Shown: positions 1 through 7,554, counted from the stretch's first letter. The stretch is DNA of 20,113 nt from JAVBNJ01 sp031551625 (GCA_031551625.1 JAVBNJ010000153.1:1-20113); one strand, 5' to 3'. Notes: generated by a model not told the origin, from the sequence alone. Numbers and translations are program-made.

Positions 1-105
1 GTTTCGGCTATGTTGGATAAATTGGCGAAAATTAACGTTATCCACAAAAATAAAGCTGCGAATCTGAAAAGTAGTTTGACAATCCATACAAATAAATTGG
101 CGTAA
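1..105 (+). CDS. rpsT: 30S ribosomal protein bS20, C-terminal fragment (cut by window edge)
   Basis: Frame 1 is open from the first base to a TAA at 103-105 and gives 34 residues ending in NKLA. The segment MLDKLAKINVIHKNKAANLK matches the conserved end of bS20 (a run like LAKKGIIHKNKAANLKSRL), which binds 16S rRNA in the 30S subunit. The start lies outside the window. The gene converges on obgE, with about 75 nt between the stop codons and a hairpin overlapping the rpsT stop. The match is to a short but highly characteristic stretch, so I am fairly sure despite the truncation. Confidence 0.88.
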   Translation, partial: VSAMLDKLAKINVIHKNKAANLKSSLTIHTNKLA

Positions 106-122
106 GTTTACGCTAAATTTTT
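94..122. terminator. Hairpin between convergent rpsT and obgE
   Basis: GCGTA at 100-104 pairs with TACGC at 109-113 around the loop AGTT. The stem extends through a G·T and two A-T pairs, a mismatch, and two more A-T pairs out to 94/119. It is followed on the plus strand by a short T run (118-122). On the minus strand it is followed by AATTTATTTG. It overlaps the rpsT stop codon. It could end transcripts from both sides; the T tracts are short, so strength is uncertain. Confidence 0.45.
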
Positions 123-179
123 GCTTATTGCCAGTACGTTATACCGTTAATCGGAAACATGGTGTGTACAAAACTGCAA

Positions 180-1172
180 CTACTCATTCATCGTTTTCCA
201 CAATAAGTCTTTCAGTTGCGGGATATTTTTACCGGAAACAGATGAAATAAAGATATGAGGCACTTTCTTCGGAAGGTGCTTTTTTATTTCGCGTTCCAGC
301 TCGTCATCAAGCATGTCGCTCTTCGAGATGGCCAACACTCGCTGTTTGTCGAGCAACTCAGGGTTAAACTGTTTTAGTTCATTGAGCAGGATTTTGTACT
401 CGGTTGTGATATCTTTACTATCGGCGGGAATAAGAAACAACAACATCGCATTGCGTTCAATATGTCGCAAGAAGCGCAGGCCTAATCCGCGGCCTTCGTG
501 TGCTCCTTCAATAATTCCGGGAATATCAGCCATCACAAACGACTGCTCGTCGCGATAGCGCACAATACCCAAATTCGGCTCCAGCGTGGTAAAAGCGTAG
601 TCGGCTATTTTTGGCTTAGCCGCAGAAACTACGGAGAGCAACGTCGATTTGCCGGCATTCGGGAAACCTACCAGACCCACATCGGCCAGCAGTTTCAATT
701 CCAGCACAAACCATCCTTCCTGTCCTTCTTCACCGGGTTGCGAGTAGCGCGGTGTCTGGTTGGTCGATGTTTTAAAAAAAGCATTTCCCATGCCGCCGCG
801 GCCGCCCTTGCAAAGTGTGCGTTGCTCGCCGTCTCCGGTAATTTCAAAAAGTATTTCGCCCGTTTCACCGTCTTTGGCCACAGTTCCAAGAGGTACGTCG
901 AGGATTATATCTTCGCCATCGGCTCCGTGACGCAGAGCGCCGCTACCGGCACCGCCATTTTCGGCACGAATGTGTTTACGGTATTTCAAGTGGATGAGCG
1001 TCCAGTATTGTTTATTACCGCGCAGGATAATGTGGCCGCCACGACCACCATCGCCACCGTCGGGGCCGCCTTTAGGCACATATTTTTCGCGGTGCAAGTG
1101 CATCGAACCCTTGCCTCCCGCTCCCGATGCGCAAAGCAGCCGTACGTAATCTATGAAATTTGAATTTGACAT
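180..1172 (-). CDS. obgE: GTPase Obg/CgtA, ribosome assembly factor
   Basis: Obg GTPases bind the 50S subunit and act as a late assembly checkpoint linked to growth and (p)ppGpp. The 330-residue product has the usual length without a long C-terminal tail. Residues 1-160 form the glycine-rich Obg fold (for example GGPDGGDGGRGG at 35-46 and GGRGGMGN at 123-130). The G domain follows: P-loop GFPNAGKS at 169-176, TT in switch I at 195-196, DIPG at 216-219, SKSD at 283-286 as G4, and SSVSG at 310-314 as G5. G4 has Ser where NKxD is canonical. The ATG at 1170-1172 is preceded by an A-rich stretch, usual for this phylum. It is the last gene of the hpt-adk-obgE unit, 68 nt after adk. Confidence 0.97.
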   Translation of the reverse strand: MSNSNFIDYVRLLCASGAGGKGSMHLHREKYVPKGGPDGGDGGRGGHIILRGNKQYWTLIHLKYRKHIRAENGGAGSGALRHGADGEDIILDVPLGTVAKDGETGEILFEITGDGEQRTLCKGGRGGMGNAFFKTSTNQTPRYSQPGEEGQEGWFVLELKLLADVGLVGFPNAGKSTLLSVVSAAKPKIADYAFTTLEPNLGIVRYRDEQSFVMADIPGIIEGAHEGRGLGLRFLRHIERNAMLLFLIPADSKDITTEYKILLNELKQFNPELLDKQRVLAISKSDMLDDELEREIKKHLPKKVPHIFISSVSGKNIPQLKDLLWKTMNE

Positions 1173-1190
1173 TTCTTATTTTAATTTTCC

Positions 1191-1229
1191 CACAAGGGCA
1201 CAAAGATCACAAAACCTATTTGTGCGCTT
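1191..1229. repeat. CACAAAG-type short repeat forming a small hairpin between adk and obgE
   Basis: Units of the form CACAAGGG, CACAAAGAT and CACAAAACC follow one another at 1191-1216. The part GCACAAA (1198-1204) can pair with TTTGTGC (1219-1225). A related array is at 20016-20038 after greA. The unit resembles simple repeats scattered between genes in Bacteroidetes. No function is evident; it fills most of the 68-nt adk-obgE gap. Confidence 0.4.
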
Positions 1230-1240
1230 TATGCCGCTCA

Positions 1241-1819
1241 TCACTCTTTAATCTTGCCCAGTATTTCGTGCAACTGCTCCATCGTATATTCCGGCGTAAT
1301 ATTACTATCTACAGTATAATATAACCCGCGTTTTTTGTAATGTCCGCCTATGCTCTCCGTTTTCTTGTGATAAGTGGCAATGCGAGCACGGATAATAGCA
1401 ATATCCGCATCGTCGGCGCGACTTTCAATGCGAGCACGGTTTTGCAATCGTTTAATAATATTCTCTTCCGTGACTTCCAACGATAGCAGCATGGTAACCG
1501 ATGTACCATACGCTGCCAGTATCTCGTCCAGCGGGGCAATTTGGTTTTCGGTTCGCGGAAATCCATCGAAAATAAACCCTTTGCAGGGCATGTGTTGTCT
1601 TACAAAATTCCGAACAATGGTAATAGCCATTTCGTCGGACACAAAATTTCCTTTATCTATCAATGCAGCAGCTTCAATACCAAGTGGTGTACCGCGTTTA
1701 ATCTCGTCTCGTAATAGTTCTCCTGTCGAGAGATGTACCAACCCTTTCTCGGCAACCAGTTTTTCCGATATAGTCCCTTTTCCTGCACCCGGAGCACCAA
1801 ATAGAATTATGTTAAGCAT
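1241..1819 (-). CDS. adk: Adenylate kinase, short form
   Basis: Catalyses ATP + AMP to 2 ADP in the cytoplasm, setting adenylate balance. The 192 residues contain the P-loop GAPGAGKGT at 8-16, the AMP-binding STGELLRDEI at 31-40, DGFPRT at 85-90, and the arginine-rich RARIESRADDAD at 128-139. The zinc-finger LID insertion of long adenylate kinases is absent, so this is the short type usual in Bacteroidetes. The ATG at 1817-1819 lies 27 nt after the hpt stop, which implies co-transcription with hpt and probably obgE. Confidence 0.97.
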   Translation of the reverse strand: MLNIILFGAPGAGKGTISEKLVAEKGLVHLSTGELLRDEIKRGTPLGIEAAALIDKGNFVSDEMAITIVRNFVRQHMPCKGFIFDGFPRTENQIAPLDEILAAYGTSVTMLLSLEVTEENIIKRLQNRARIESRADDADIAIIRARIATYHKKTESIGGHYKKRGLYYTVDSNITPEYTMEQLHEILGKIKE

Positions 1820-1846
1820 TACTATGTATTTCTGAAGTCAAAAAAA

Positions 1847-2386
1847 TTATTTTACTACCGTATAAATATTGCGCAAATTGCGCCCCAGTTCATTATAATC
1901 CAGTCCATATCCCACAATAAAATCGTTGGGAACGCGCATTCCCACATAATCGACCGGAATGTCTTTTTTATACGCTTCGGGTTTAAGTAGGAATGTAGCT
2001 ACTTTTATTTGTTTCGGTTCGTATTTTTTTAGTACCCGGAACAGCTCTTCGAGCGTATTTCCCGTATCCACTATATCTTCTACAATAATCACCGTGCGGC
2101 CTTTGATGTCCGTGCTGAGTCCTACCAATTCCGACACCTTTCCTGTGGAATTAGTCCCGCTATAGGAAGCCAGTTTAACAAAGGATACTTCACAGTTGAA
2201 ATCCATTTGCTTCAGTAAATCAGTAGTGAACATAAACGACCCATTGAGTACACTCAAGAAAACAGGTATCGGTTCGTTCTTCATATCTTCACGGATCTTT
2301 TGCGCCACTATTCCTATCGCCGTTTGTATACGGTCGTGGTTGATGGACAACTCAAATTCCTTATCATGCAATTTTACCCGTTTCAT
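1847..2386 (-). CDS. hpt: Hypoxanthine phosphoribosyltransferase
   Basis: Purine salvage enzyme that joins hypoxanthine (and usually guanine) to PRPP, giving IMP or GMP. The 179-residue protein has the type I PRTase signature VIIVEDIVDTGNTL at 99-112, whose paired acidic residues bind PRPP ribose. It also has the flexible-loop SYSGTNSTGKV around 75-84 and the family's C-terminal VDYVGMRVPNDFIVGYGLDYNE. It is first in the hpt-adk-obgE unit and diverges from purE, so salvage and de novo purine genes share one spacer. Guanine use cannot be decided from sequence alone. Confidence 0.95.
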   Translation of the reverse strand: MKRVKLHDKEFELSINHDRIQTAIGIVAQKIREDMKNEPIPVFLSVLNGSFMFTTDLLKQMDFNCEVSFVKLASYSGTNSTGKVSELVGLSTDIKGRTVIIVEDIVDTGNTLEELFRVLKKYEPKQIKVATFLLKPEAYKKDIPVDYVGMRVPNDFIVGYGLDYNELGRNLRNIYTVVK

Positions 2387-2431
2387 TAGGTTAACATTTC
2401 AGGGAGTAACAACACTAATCCCAATTTAAGT

Positions 2432-2439
2432 CAAAAATA
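2432..2439 (-). promoter_or_regulatory. Probable −7 element for hpt-adk-obgE
   Basis: On the minus strand this reads TATTTTTG, a perfect match to the Bacteroidetes TAnnTTTG box, about 45 nt before the hpt ATG. No good TTTG −33 partner is seen at 19-21 nt, so the assignment rests on one element. Confidence 0.4.
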
Positions 2440-2442
2440 AAT

Positions 2443-2473
2443 TTTCAGACTGCGAAAATAGTTATTATTTTTG
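2443..2473 (+). promoter_or_regulatory. Probable purE promoter
   Basis: TATTTTTG at 2466-2473 matches the TAnnTTTG −7 box. An imperfect −33 (TTTC, 2443-2446) lies 19 nt upstream. The start point would fall near 2480, about 20-25 nt before the purE ATG. It lies next to the opposite-facing hpt box. Confidence 0.55.
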
Positions 2474-2502
2474 TACTTTCAAAGTAATATTATAAACACA
2501 TT

Positions 2503-3012
2503 ATGAATCCAGTTGTTAGTATTTTAATGGGCAGCACATCGGATCTTCCAATCATGGAAGAGGCTGCAAAATTTCTGAACGAACTAAAAATACCGTTCGA
2601 GATCAATGCTCTTTCGGCACACCGTGTGCCGGAAATGGTAGTAGATTTCGCTAAAAATCTTCACATCCGCGGCGTAAAAGTGGTGATTGCCGGAGCCGGT
2701 GGTGCCGCTCATTTACCTGGTGTCGTGGCCGCATTAACGCCTGTACCTGTTATCGGCGTACCAATCAAATCGTCGAACTCGATGGATGGATGGGACAGCG
2801 TGCTCTCTATCCTGCAAATGCCGGCGGGTATTCCTGTTGCAACGGTTGCGCTCGACGGCGCTCGCAATGCCGGTATACTTGCGGCACAAATTCTTGCCAC
2901 GGGAGATGCCGAGTTGTTCAAAAAAATCCAAGCGTTCAAAGCCGACTTGGCGAAAAAAATTGCCAAAGCCAACGAGGAATTGAGCAAAGTGACATACGAG
3001 TATAAGGTGTAA
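2503..3012 (+). CDS. purE: N5-carboxyaminoimidazole ribonucleotide mutase (class I PurE)
   Basis: Converts N5-CAIR to CAIR in de novo purine synthesis. The 169-residue protein has the class I landmarks: GSTSDLPIM at 9-17, the active-site ALSAHRVPE at about 37-45, GAGGAAHLPGVVAALT at about 66-81, and SSNSMDGWDSVLSILQMP around 90-107. Class I PurE normally works with PurK, which is not in the window. It is monocistronic here: its own promoter upstream and a strong terminator 30 nt after the stop. Confidence 0.97.
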   Translation: MNPVVSILMGSTSDLPIMEEAAKFLNELKIPFEINALSAHRVPEMVVDFAKNLHIRGVKVVIAGAGGAAHLPGVVAALTPVPVIGVPIKSSNSMDGWDSVLSILQMPAGIPVATVALDGARNAGILAAQILATGDAELFKKIQAFKADLAKKIAKANEELSKVTYEYKV

Positions 3013-3041
3013 GCACTACACATTAAAACTGCCCAATCCTG

Positions 3042-3078
3042 CAACCTGCAAATTCATTTTGCGGGTTGTTTCTTTTTT
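3042..3078 (+). terminator. Rho-independent terminator of purE
   Basis: An 11-bp stem pairs CAACCTGCAAA (3042-3052) with TTTGCGGGTTG (3058-3068), with one G·U pair and the loop TTCAT. It is followed by TTTCTTTTTT (3069-3078), the classic layout. Confidence 0.85.
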
Positions 3079-3088
3079 ACTACCTTTG
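3058..3088 (+). promoter_or_regulatory. Promoter for the PorV/PorQ-like gene, overlapping the purE terminator
   Basis: TTTG at 3058-3061 and TACCTTTG at 3081-3088 are separated by 19 nt, a full match to the Bacteroidetes consensus. The −33 box is the 3' arm of the purE terminator. Predicted 5' UTR is about 50 nt. Confidence 0.75.
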
Positions 3089-3144
3089 TTGCCCCAAGTA
3101 AAGACAGTACAATCGGGTACTATAACTATTATTCCGTTCCTTGC

Positions 3145-3969
3145 ATGATTTTCCCTCTTTTCAAACAGGTGACTGCATTCTCATTATTGCTGCTCCCGCT
3201 TACATCTATCGCCCAACTCCCGCTGGCGCCAATCGGTTCACGTGCCGCGGCATTGGCAAACATCACGACCGTCGACACCAGTGTGTGGGTTGCCGTCAAC
3301 AATCCCGCAAACCTTGGCATGCAACGCAACATACAGATTGGCGTGTCGTACGAACAGCGTTTTGCCATGCGCGAAATGGGCGTTAGTTCGCTTGCCACCA
3401 CCTTTCCATTGTTGGGCAACGGCATTGGCATATCGTTGAGCAATCTCGGTTTCTCAACGTACGGAGAGAGCCGTTTCGGCTTTTCCACCGGACGAAAAAT
3501 AAGCAATTATATTTCTGTTGGTGCAGGTGTCGACGCCCACCTGTTGCGCTTTCCCGAAGACTACCAGAACTTGTTTGCCGTAACCGGAACTATTGGCGTG
3601 TGGGCGCGTCCATTAGAGAAATTGACGCTCGGGCTGCAGGTGTTCAACATCACGTTTTCTAAATGGAACGATGCGGCGCGTTCGCCGTTGCCCGTGGTGT
3701 TCGCGTTGGGAGTTAGCTATGCCGTGGCCGAACCGGTGGCACTGTTCGCCGAGTTGTCAAAAGATGTGAATGAACCATTGCGTGTGAAATTCGGTTCGGA
3801 ATTTTCCATTCTGCGAGCGTTATACTTGCGGGCAGGTGTAATTTCCGAGCCATTCGAAACGCATTTCGGCATCGGCTACAGCTACAAAAATTTTCAATTC
3901 GACGCCGCATTTGCATGGCACCCGGTGCTTGGCTACACGCCGCAAGCGGGGATAAGCATCAAATTGTAA
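3145..3969 (+). CDS. PorV/PorQ-like outer-membrane β-barrel protein
   Basis: The 274-residue product starts with a signal peptide (hydrophobic 9-19, cleavage likely after SIAQ at 21-24). The mature N-terminus, with GSRAAALANITTVDTS followed by VNNPANLG, resembles the start of PorV/PorQ/FadL-type barrels (GARAAGMG...NPAGLA). The rest alternates polar and hydrophobic residues with many Gly and aromatic positions and ends in ISIKL, consistent with a barrel. PorV and PorQ are type IX secretion components, but at 274 residues this is shorter than either, so orthology is not established. A perfect promoter precedes it. The next gene starts 70 nt downstream and is probably co-transcribed. Confidence 0.7.
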   Translation: MIFPLFKQVTAFSLLLLPLTSIAQLPLAPIGSRAAALANITTVDTSVWVAVNNPANLGMQRNIQIGVSYEQRFAMREMGVSSLATTFPLLGNGIGISLSNLGFSTYGESRFGFSTGRKISNYISVGAGVDAHLLRFPEDYQNLFAVTGTIGVWARPLEKLTLGLQVFNITFSKWNDAARSPLPVVFALGVSYAVAEPVALFAELSKDVNEPLRVKFGSEFSILRALYLRAGVISEPFETHFGIGYSYKNFQFDAAFAWHPVLGYTPQAGISIKL

Positions 3970-4004
3970 TCACTGAATAATTGAGTAACTGAACCGCTTG
4001 TCGC

Positions 4005-4036
4005 AATTCCTAATTCCTCATTCTTAATTCCTAATT
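4005..4036. repeat. TAATTCCT simple repeat before the HHH-barrel gene
   Basis: AATTCC, TAATTCCTCATTCT and TAATTCCTAATT follow one another directly upstream of the ATG at 4040. The run resembles the AATTC-rich simple repeats scattered in Bacteroidetes genomes. It places a short T/A-rich array in the expected ribosome-binding region. Confidence 0.45.
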
Positions 4037-4039
4037 AAA

Positions 4040-6088
4040 ATGCGTCGTGTTGCAATTATTTTCTTAGCAGTACTTTCGGGTAGTCTCGCAAAAGGCCAAT
4101 CATCGCGCGAATTGCCCGATGCCATTCGTCAAATCATTGAAACAATTGCAGCCAATAGCGAGGAAGAAAACATAGACATACAGGCATTGTACGACACCTA
4201 CGAATCGCTATTGGAAAATCCGATTAACTTGAACGCCGCAACTGAGGCGGATTTGCGATCACTACAAATTCTTACCGATTTTCAAATTCAGAGTTTGCTT
4301 GATTACCGGAAAGAGTACGGTATACTGTATACCCTCCACGAACTGCCGCTGATACACGGATTCAGCGAAGAGATTGCCGCGCAACTTTCGCCATTCATCA
4401 CGGTGGCCACCATCAATGAAAATATTGCAACCTTCAAAGACCGCCTCACACGCGGTCGTCATCAAGTTATTGTACGCACGGCTACCGTATTGGAACAACA
4501 AGTGGGCTACTCTCCTATTACACCGGAAGAGCTGGCTGCAAAGCCCAACGCGCGTTACCTCGGTGGGCCGTGGTCGCTCTACACACGCTACAAATACAAT
4601 TACAAAAACAAAATGCAATGGGGTATTACAGCCGATAACGATGCTGGGGAGCCATTTTTCACAGGGCCCAATAAATACGGTTTCGATTTTTATTCGGCAC
4701 ATATTCAAGTCGCTGACGTGGGCATTGTGAAACAAGCTATTGTAGGCGACTATCAAGTGCAGTTCGGGCAAGGACTCGTAGCGTGGGGCGGCTACTCGCT
4801 CGGCAAAACAGGCGATGTGCTGTCTATAAAAAAACAAGAACGCGGACTCACGCCCTACTCATCAACCGACGAGAATAACTTCCGCCGCGGCGCTGCTGTT
4901 ACGTTGCAGCACAAGCAATGGAGCCTTTCAGTTTTTGCATCGCACAAAAATATTGATGCAACTATTGATAGCCTTTCGTTCAGCAGTATGCAAGCCACTG
5001 GACAGCACAACACAGTGAGTACTATGACACAAAAACACGCACTGTCCGAAACCGTGGCGGGAGGTAATATGTCGTATCGTTTCAAGTTTTTGAAAATCGG
5101 CACGACAGCCTTGTGGCACCGCTACGGAAAAAATTACGAACGCGCCATAAAACCTTATAATCAATTCGAGTTAGCCGCTTCGCAGAATACCAATGTAGGC
5201 ATTGATTTTTACAGCGTGTGGCGCAAAACCAGTTTTTTCGGCGAAGTGGCAGCGAGCGCCAACGGCGGTTGGGCAGGCCTAGTAGGCGCGTTGTTCGATT
5301 TGGACAGGGCACTCCGCCTCTCGTTGCTTTACCGCAACTATGGCCGCAACTACCAAGCCATGTATGCACAAGGATTCGGAGAAACCAGCAAAACCGCCAA
5401 TGAAGAAGGTTTTTACGTTGGTGCACAATGGATACCGCACGCCGAGCTTACCGTGTCGGCCTATGCCGATGTATACGCGTTTCCGTGGATGCGCTACCGC
5501 GTGTACGCCCCGTCGCATGGCTTTGAATATTGGGTACAAGCCGATTACCGCCCGAAAGATAATTTAAGCATGTACATTCGCATAAAACAGGAAATCAAAG
5601 AAGAAAACATAAGCGGCGGAAACAGCGCCATACAACAATTGCAAGAGGTTAGCGGGTGGCACGCACGTTACGAAATTTCATACGAATTATTTCCCGGTTT
5701 AAAAATGCGCGACCATATTGAACTTTCGTTCTACAAAGCCGCCGTCAAAGAAAACGGATTGCTGTTGTATCACGACGTCAAATATAAACTGCCTACTTTC
5801 CCACTTGATTTTTCGGTGCGCTTTGCGGTGTTCGACACCGACAGTTGGAACACGCGCTTCTATGCCTACGAAGACGACATACTCTATGCGTTCTCCGTGC
5901 CCGCCTATGCCAACAAAGGCGCACGTTGGTATTTCAACCTGCACGTGCGCCCTGTTAAACGTATCGATTTTTGGTTACGTATAGCACAAAGTTATTATTT
6001 CAATACTCTCACCGTAAGCAGCGGCCTCGCACAAATAAATGCACCACATCAAACGACACTGAAGTTGCAGATGAGCGTGAAGTTATAG
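4040..6088 (+). CDS. Exported helix-hairpin-helix plus β-barrel protein
   Basis: A 682-residue protein with a signal peptide (hydrophobic 4-16, cleavage near AKGQ). Residues 61-122 form a ComEA-like double helix-hairpin-helix module: NPINLNAATEADLRSL, then a second hairpin near YTLHELPLIHGFSEE. About 550 residues follow, rich in aromatics and alternating strands, ending LKLQMSVKL as outer-membrane barrels do. HHH modules of this type bind DNA in ComEA, but the family with a fused barrel is uncharacterised, so DNA binding is only a possibility. It lies 70 nt after the PorV/PorQ-like gene. Its stop is 5 nt from the stop of the opposite-facing unknown gene. Confidence 0.75.
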   Translation: MRRVAIIFLAVLSGSLAKGQSSRELPDAIRQIIETIAANSEEENIDIQALYDTYESLLENPINLNAATEADLRSLQILTDFQIQSLLDYRKEYGILYTLHELPLIHGFSEEIAAQLSPFITVATINENIATFKDRLTRGRHQVIVRTATVLEQQVGYSPITPEELAAKPNARYLGGPWSLYTRYKYNYKNKMQWGITADNDAGEPFFTGPNKYGFDFYSAHIQVADVGIVKQAIVGDYQVQFGQGLVAWGGYSLGKTGDVLSIKKQERGLTPYSSTDENNFRRGAAVTLQHKQWSLSVFASHKNIDATIDSLSFSSMQATGQHNTVSTMTQKHALSETVAGGNMSYRFKFLKIGTTALWHRYGKNYERAIKPYNQFELAASQNTNVGIDFYSVWRKTSFFGEVAASANGGWAGLVGALFDLDRALRLSLLYRNYGRNYQAMYAQGFGETSKTANEEGFYVGAQWIPHAELTVSAYADVYAFPWMRYRVYAPSHGFEYWVQADYRPKDNLSMYIRIKQEIKEENISGGNSAIQQLQEVSGWHARYEISYELFPGLKMRDHIELSFYKAAVKENGLLLYHDVKYKLPTFPLDFSVRFAVFDTDSWNTRFYAYEDDILYAFSVPAYANKGARWYFNLHVRPVKRIDFWLRIAQSYYFNTLTVSSGLAQINAPHQTTLKLQMSVKL

Positions 6089-6093
6089 GAAAA

Positions 6094-7107
6094 TTAGCGG
6101 ACACATTTTATTCCGCTCGTACGATTATATTCATTATTTCCATTCGAGGCACACCAATGATATGCGCAAGGTATTCTCGATGTTTCCCATACGACTGTTA
6201 GGAACTCTGTCTGCCAACCAACACATTGAGGATATATAACTTCCTCATCCCATGGAGTCTCATCTTTAGGATAAGAATGTGTTGTATTCAAAAGCCCTGC
6301 CGAATATAAACATTTCAATTGTGAATAATCAGCGGTTGACCATGTAGAAGGACAAACATTGTTTCTATTCAGCCATGTAGCCAGTAAAACTTCTTTTTTT
6401 GCTTCAAAAATTTTCCCGGAACAACTAAATGTAGATGCCACATCTGCTATCAAATCCCGACAATAGCCGTTTGCAAATGTTAATCCGGGTTTACAAATTG
6501 CACCGTTTGTTGTAGCAACGTCTCGCTCAACCCATCCAGAACAACCAGTTGCATCGGTAATTGAATTTATTATACCACCCGAATAATTTTTACTATTAAA
6601 CGGAGTGGTAGAGCCGTTGATATAAAAAGGTATTGTACCACGAAGTGTATAAGTTCCATTATTATAACTTGCCGCATTCGGCGGATAGTCTGTAGCATAT
6701 GCGCACCAATCATACTTGGCAGGCATACTGTTTAAGGTAAGCGTTACCGTTTGTGAACCGTTAGCTCCATAAATCCACACACCTTTGCTGTTACCCGAAT
6801 TAACCACCGTACCTGACGATGTGGTACTAATAGTAGCACGTGTCCACGAACCGCTACCTGTCGCCCGGTAATCCACAAATACCCACGCCGTATTACGATG
6901 ATTAGTAGTATCGCCCATGCAGCCTGTTCTTGTAATGGCGATAGTAACTTTATTGTTTTTATAATCGGCACTCACTTGTTTTATATTCACGCAGCGGGCT
7001 GCTGCGGGTAGTGAGTACACACACATGGTCATCAATAATAAATAGTAGATTTTTTTAGCTGCGCTGAACTCACAGCCGTGTTTTGTTTTTAGTAGAGTTC
7101 GGTTCAT
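6094..7107 (-). CDS. Unrecognised cysteine-rich exported protein with a repeated leader
   Basis: The 337-residue product begins with MNRTLLKTKHGCEFSAAKK, followed by a hydrophobic stretch YYLLLMTMCVYSLPAAA, so it is probably exported with a long n-region. The first 19 codons are a near copy of those of mltD. The mature part (from about residue 38) has about 13 cysteines, compatible with disulfides outside the cytoplasm. It has a Ser/Thr/Gly/Asn-rich first half with WVFVDYRATGSGSW and the motif WCAYATDYPPNA. I recall similar motifs in uncharacterised Bacteroidales secreted proteins but cannot name a family. No catalytic motif or type IX sorting tail is visible. It is a single gene wedged between two conserved loci, which suggests an accessory insertion. 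Confidence 0.8.
   Translation of the reverse strand: MNRTLLKTKHGCEFSAAKKIYYLLLMTMCVYSLPAAARCVNIKQVSADYKNNKVTIAITRTGCMGDTTNHRNTAWVFVDYRATGSGSWTRATISTTSSGTVVNSGNSKGVWIYGANGSQTVTLTLNSMPAKYDWCAYATDYPPNAASYNNGTYTLRGTIPFYINGSTTPFNSKNYSGGIINSITDATGCSGWVERDVATTNGAICKPGLTFANGYCRDLIADVASTFSCSGKIFEAKKEVLLATWLNRNNVCPSTWSTADYSQLKCLYSAGLLNTTHSYPKDETPWDEEVIYPQCVGWQTEFLTVVWETSRIPCAYHWCASNGNNEYNRTSGIKCVR
6096..6117 (-). terminator. Weak hairpin at the end of the unknown gene
   Basis: AGCGGA (6096-6101) pairs with TCCGCT (6112-6117) around a 10-nt loop. On the minus strand it overlaps the stop codon and is followed by AATTTTC. The stem is short; it may serve the convergent pair of genes. Confidence 0.3.
7052..7107 (-). 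repeat. 56-bp leader repeat, copy A (start of unknown gene)
   Basis: Aligned without gaps to 9065-9120, 48 of 56 bases are identical by eye. On the minus strand it runs from the ATG into the Ala-Ala-Lys codons. The encoded peptides differ at 2 of 19 positions. Beyond this point the two genes are unrelated. Confidence 0.9.
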
Positions 7108-7286
7108 AATTACTAATTTTTTAGTTTATAATTTTAGTAGCAGCCATTGGGATTGTTTTACTATACAAACAAACACTATATAAACTCTATAAAACAACCC
7201 CCACGCTGCATTTTATTGCTGCTGTCTTTTTGTTCTCGTTAATTTGTGTTAATCGGTGGACTAAAAAAAGAAACGTGAACTTTTAC

Positions 7287-7407
7287 TTATTTTCAAGGAG
7301 GTTCTCGAATACCCATTTACAAAATAAACAAAGCCCACGTTTTTAAACTGGTCGCTTGTGTTATTCCTTGTAAATATGAAATTTTCGAGATTCCCTTGAA
7401 AGAATAA
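7287..7407. repeat. Large imperfect palindrome
   Basis: Successive blocks pair in order across a centre near 7345. TTATTTTCAAGG (7287-7298) pairs with CCTTGAAAGAATAA (7394-7407), with a 2-nt bulge. TCTCGAA (7303-7309) pairs with TTCGAGA (7384-7390). ATTTACAA (7315-7322) pairs with TTGTAAAT (7368-7375). AATAA (7323-7327) pairs with TTATT (7361-7365). ACAA pairs with TTGT closer in. Arms are about 45-50 nt each, with internal loops. It could be a structured RNA or a decayed miniature element. Confidence 0.6.
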
Positions 7408-7501
7408 TACTCGTTAAGAAAGAACATATCCCCGTGATTATCGGGAATGCAAAGAAAGAAAATTATTTTTTTCTGTGCAAATTTATTTTCAGCACAAATG
7501 A

Positions 7502-7527
7502 AAAACGGCTCCCCGGGGAGCCGTTTT
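7502..7527 (-). terminator. Strong terminator of the parAB-mltD operon
   Basis: A perfect 26-nt palindrome, AAAACGGCTCCCC followed by its exact complement. On the minus strand it is followed by a TTTTT run, 27 nt past the mltD stop. It is a GC-rich stem with a tight loop. The plus-strand side is also T-rich, so it may work in both directions. Confidence 0.88.
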
Positions 7528-7554
7528 CATTATTTATTTTTCATAAATCCCTGA

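Larger units (their letters stand above)
7108..7554. other. 447-nt intergenic region without a convincing gene
   Basis: The stretch holds an imperfect palindrome (7287-7407) and the mltD terminator (7502-7527). A TAAATTTG box on the minus strand (7478-7485) lacks a −33 partner and is too far from the ATG at 7107 to assign with confidence. Composition is AT-rich. The longest ATG reading frame noticed (7447, 35 codons on the plus strand) runs through the terminator and is not credible. Confidence 0.6.

Noticed and set aside
498..1163. 221-codon open frame opposite obgE
   Set aside because: Lies entirely antisense to a strongly conserved GTPase and its translation has no recognisable domain. 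It is a by-product of the GC-rich glycine codons of obgE.
4262..4837. 191-codon open frame opposite the HHH-barrel gene
   Set aside because: Antisense to a well-supported gene with signal peptide and HHH module. No domain and no promoter of its own.
7447..7554. 35-codon ATG frame in the spacer before mltD
   Set aside because: It reads straight through the perfect terminator palindrome, and the peptide is low complexity with no ribosome-binding context.
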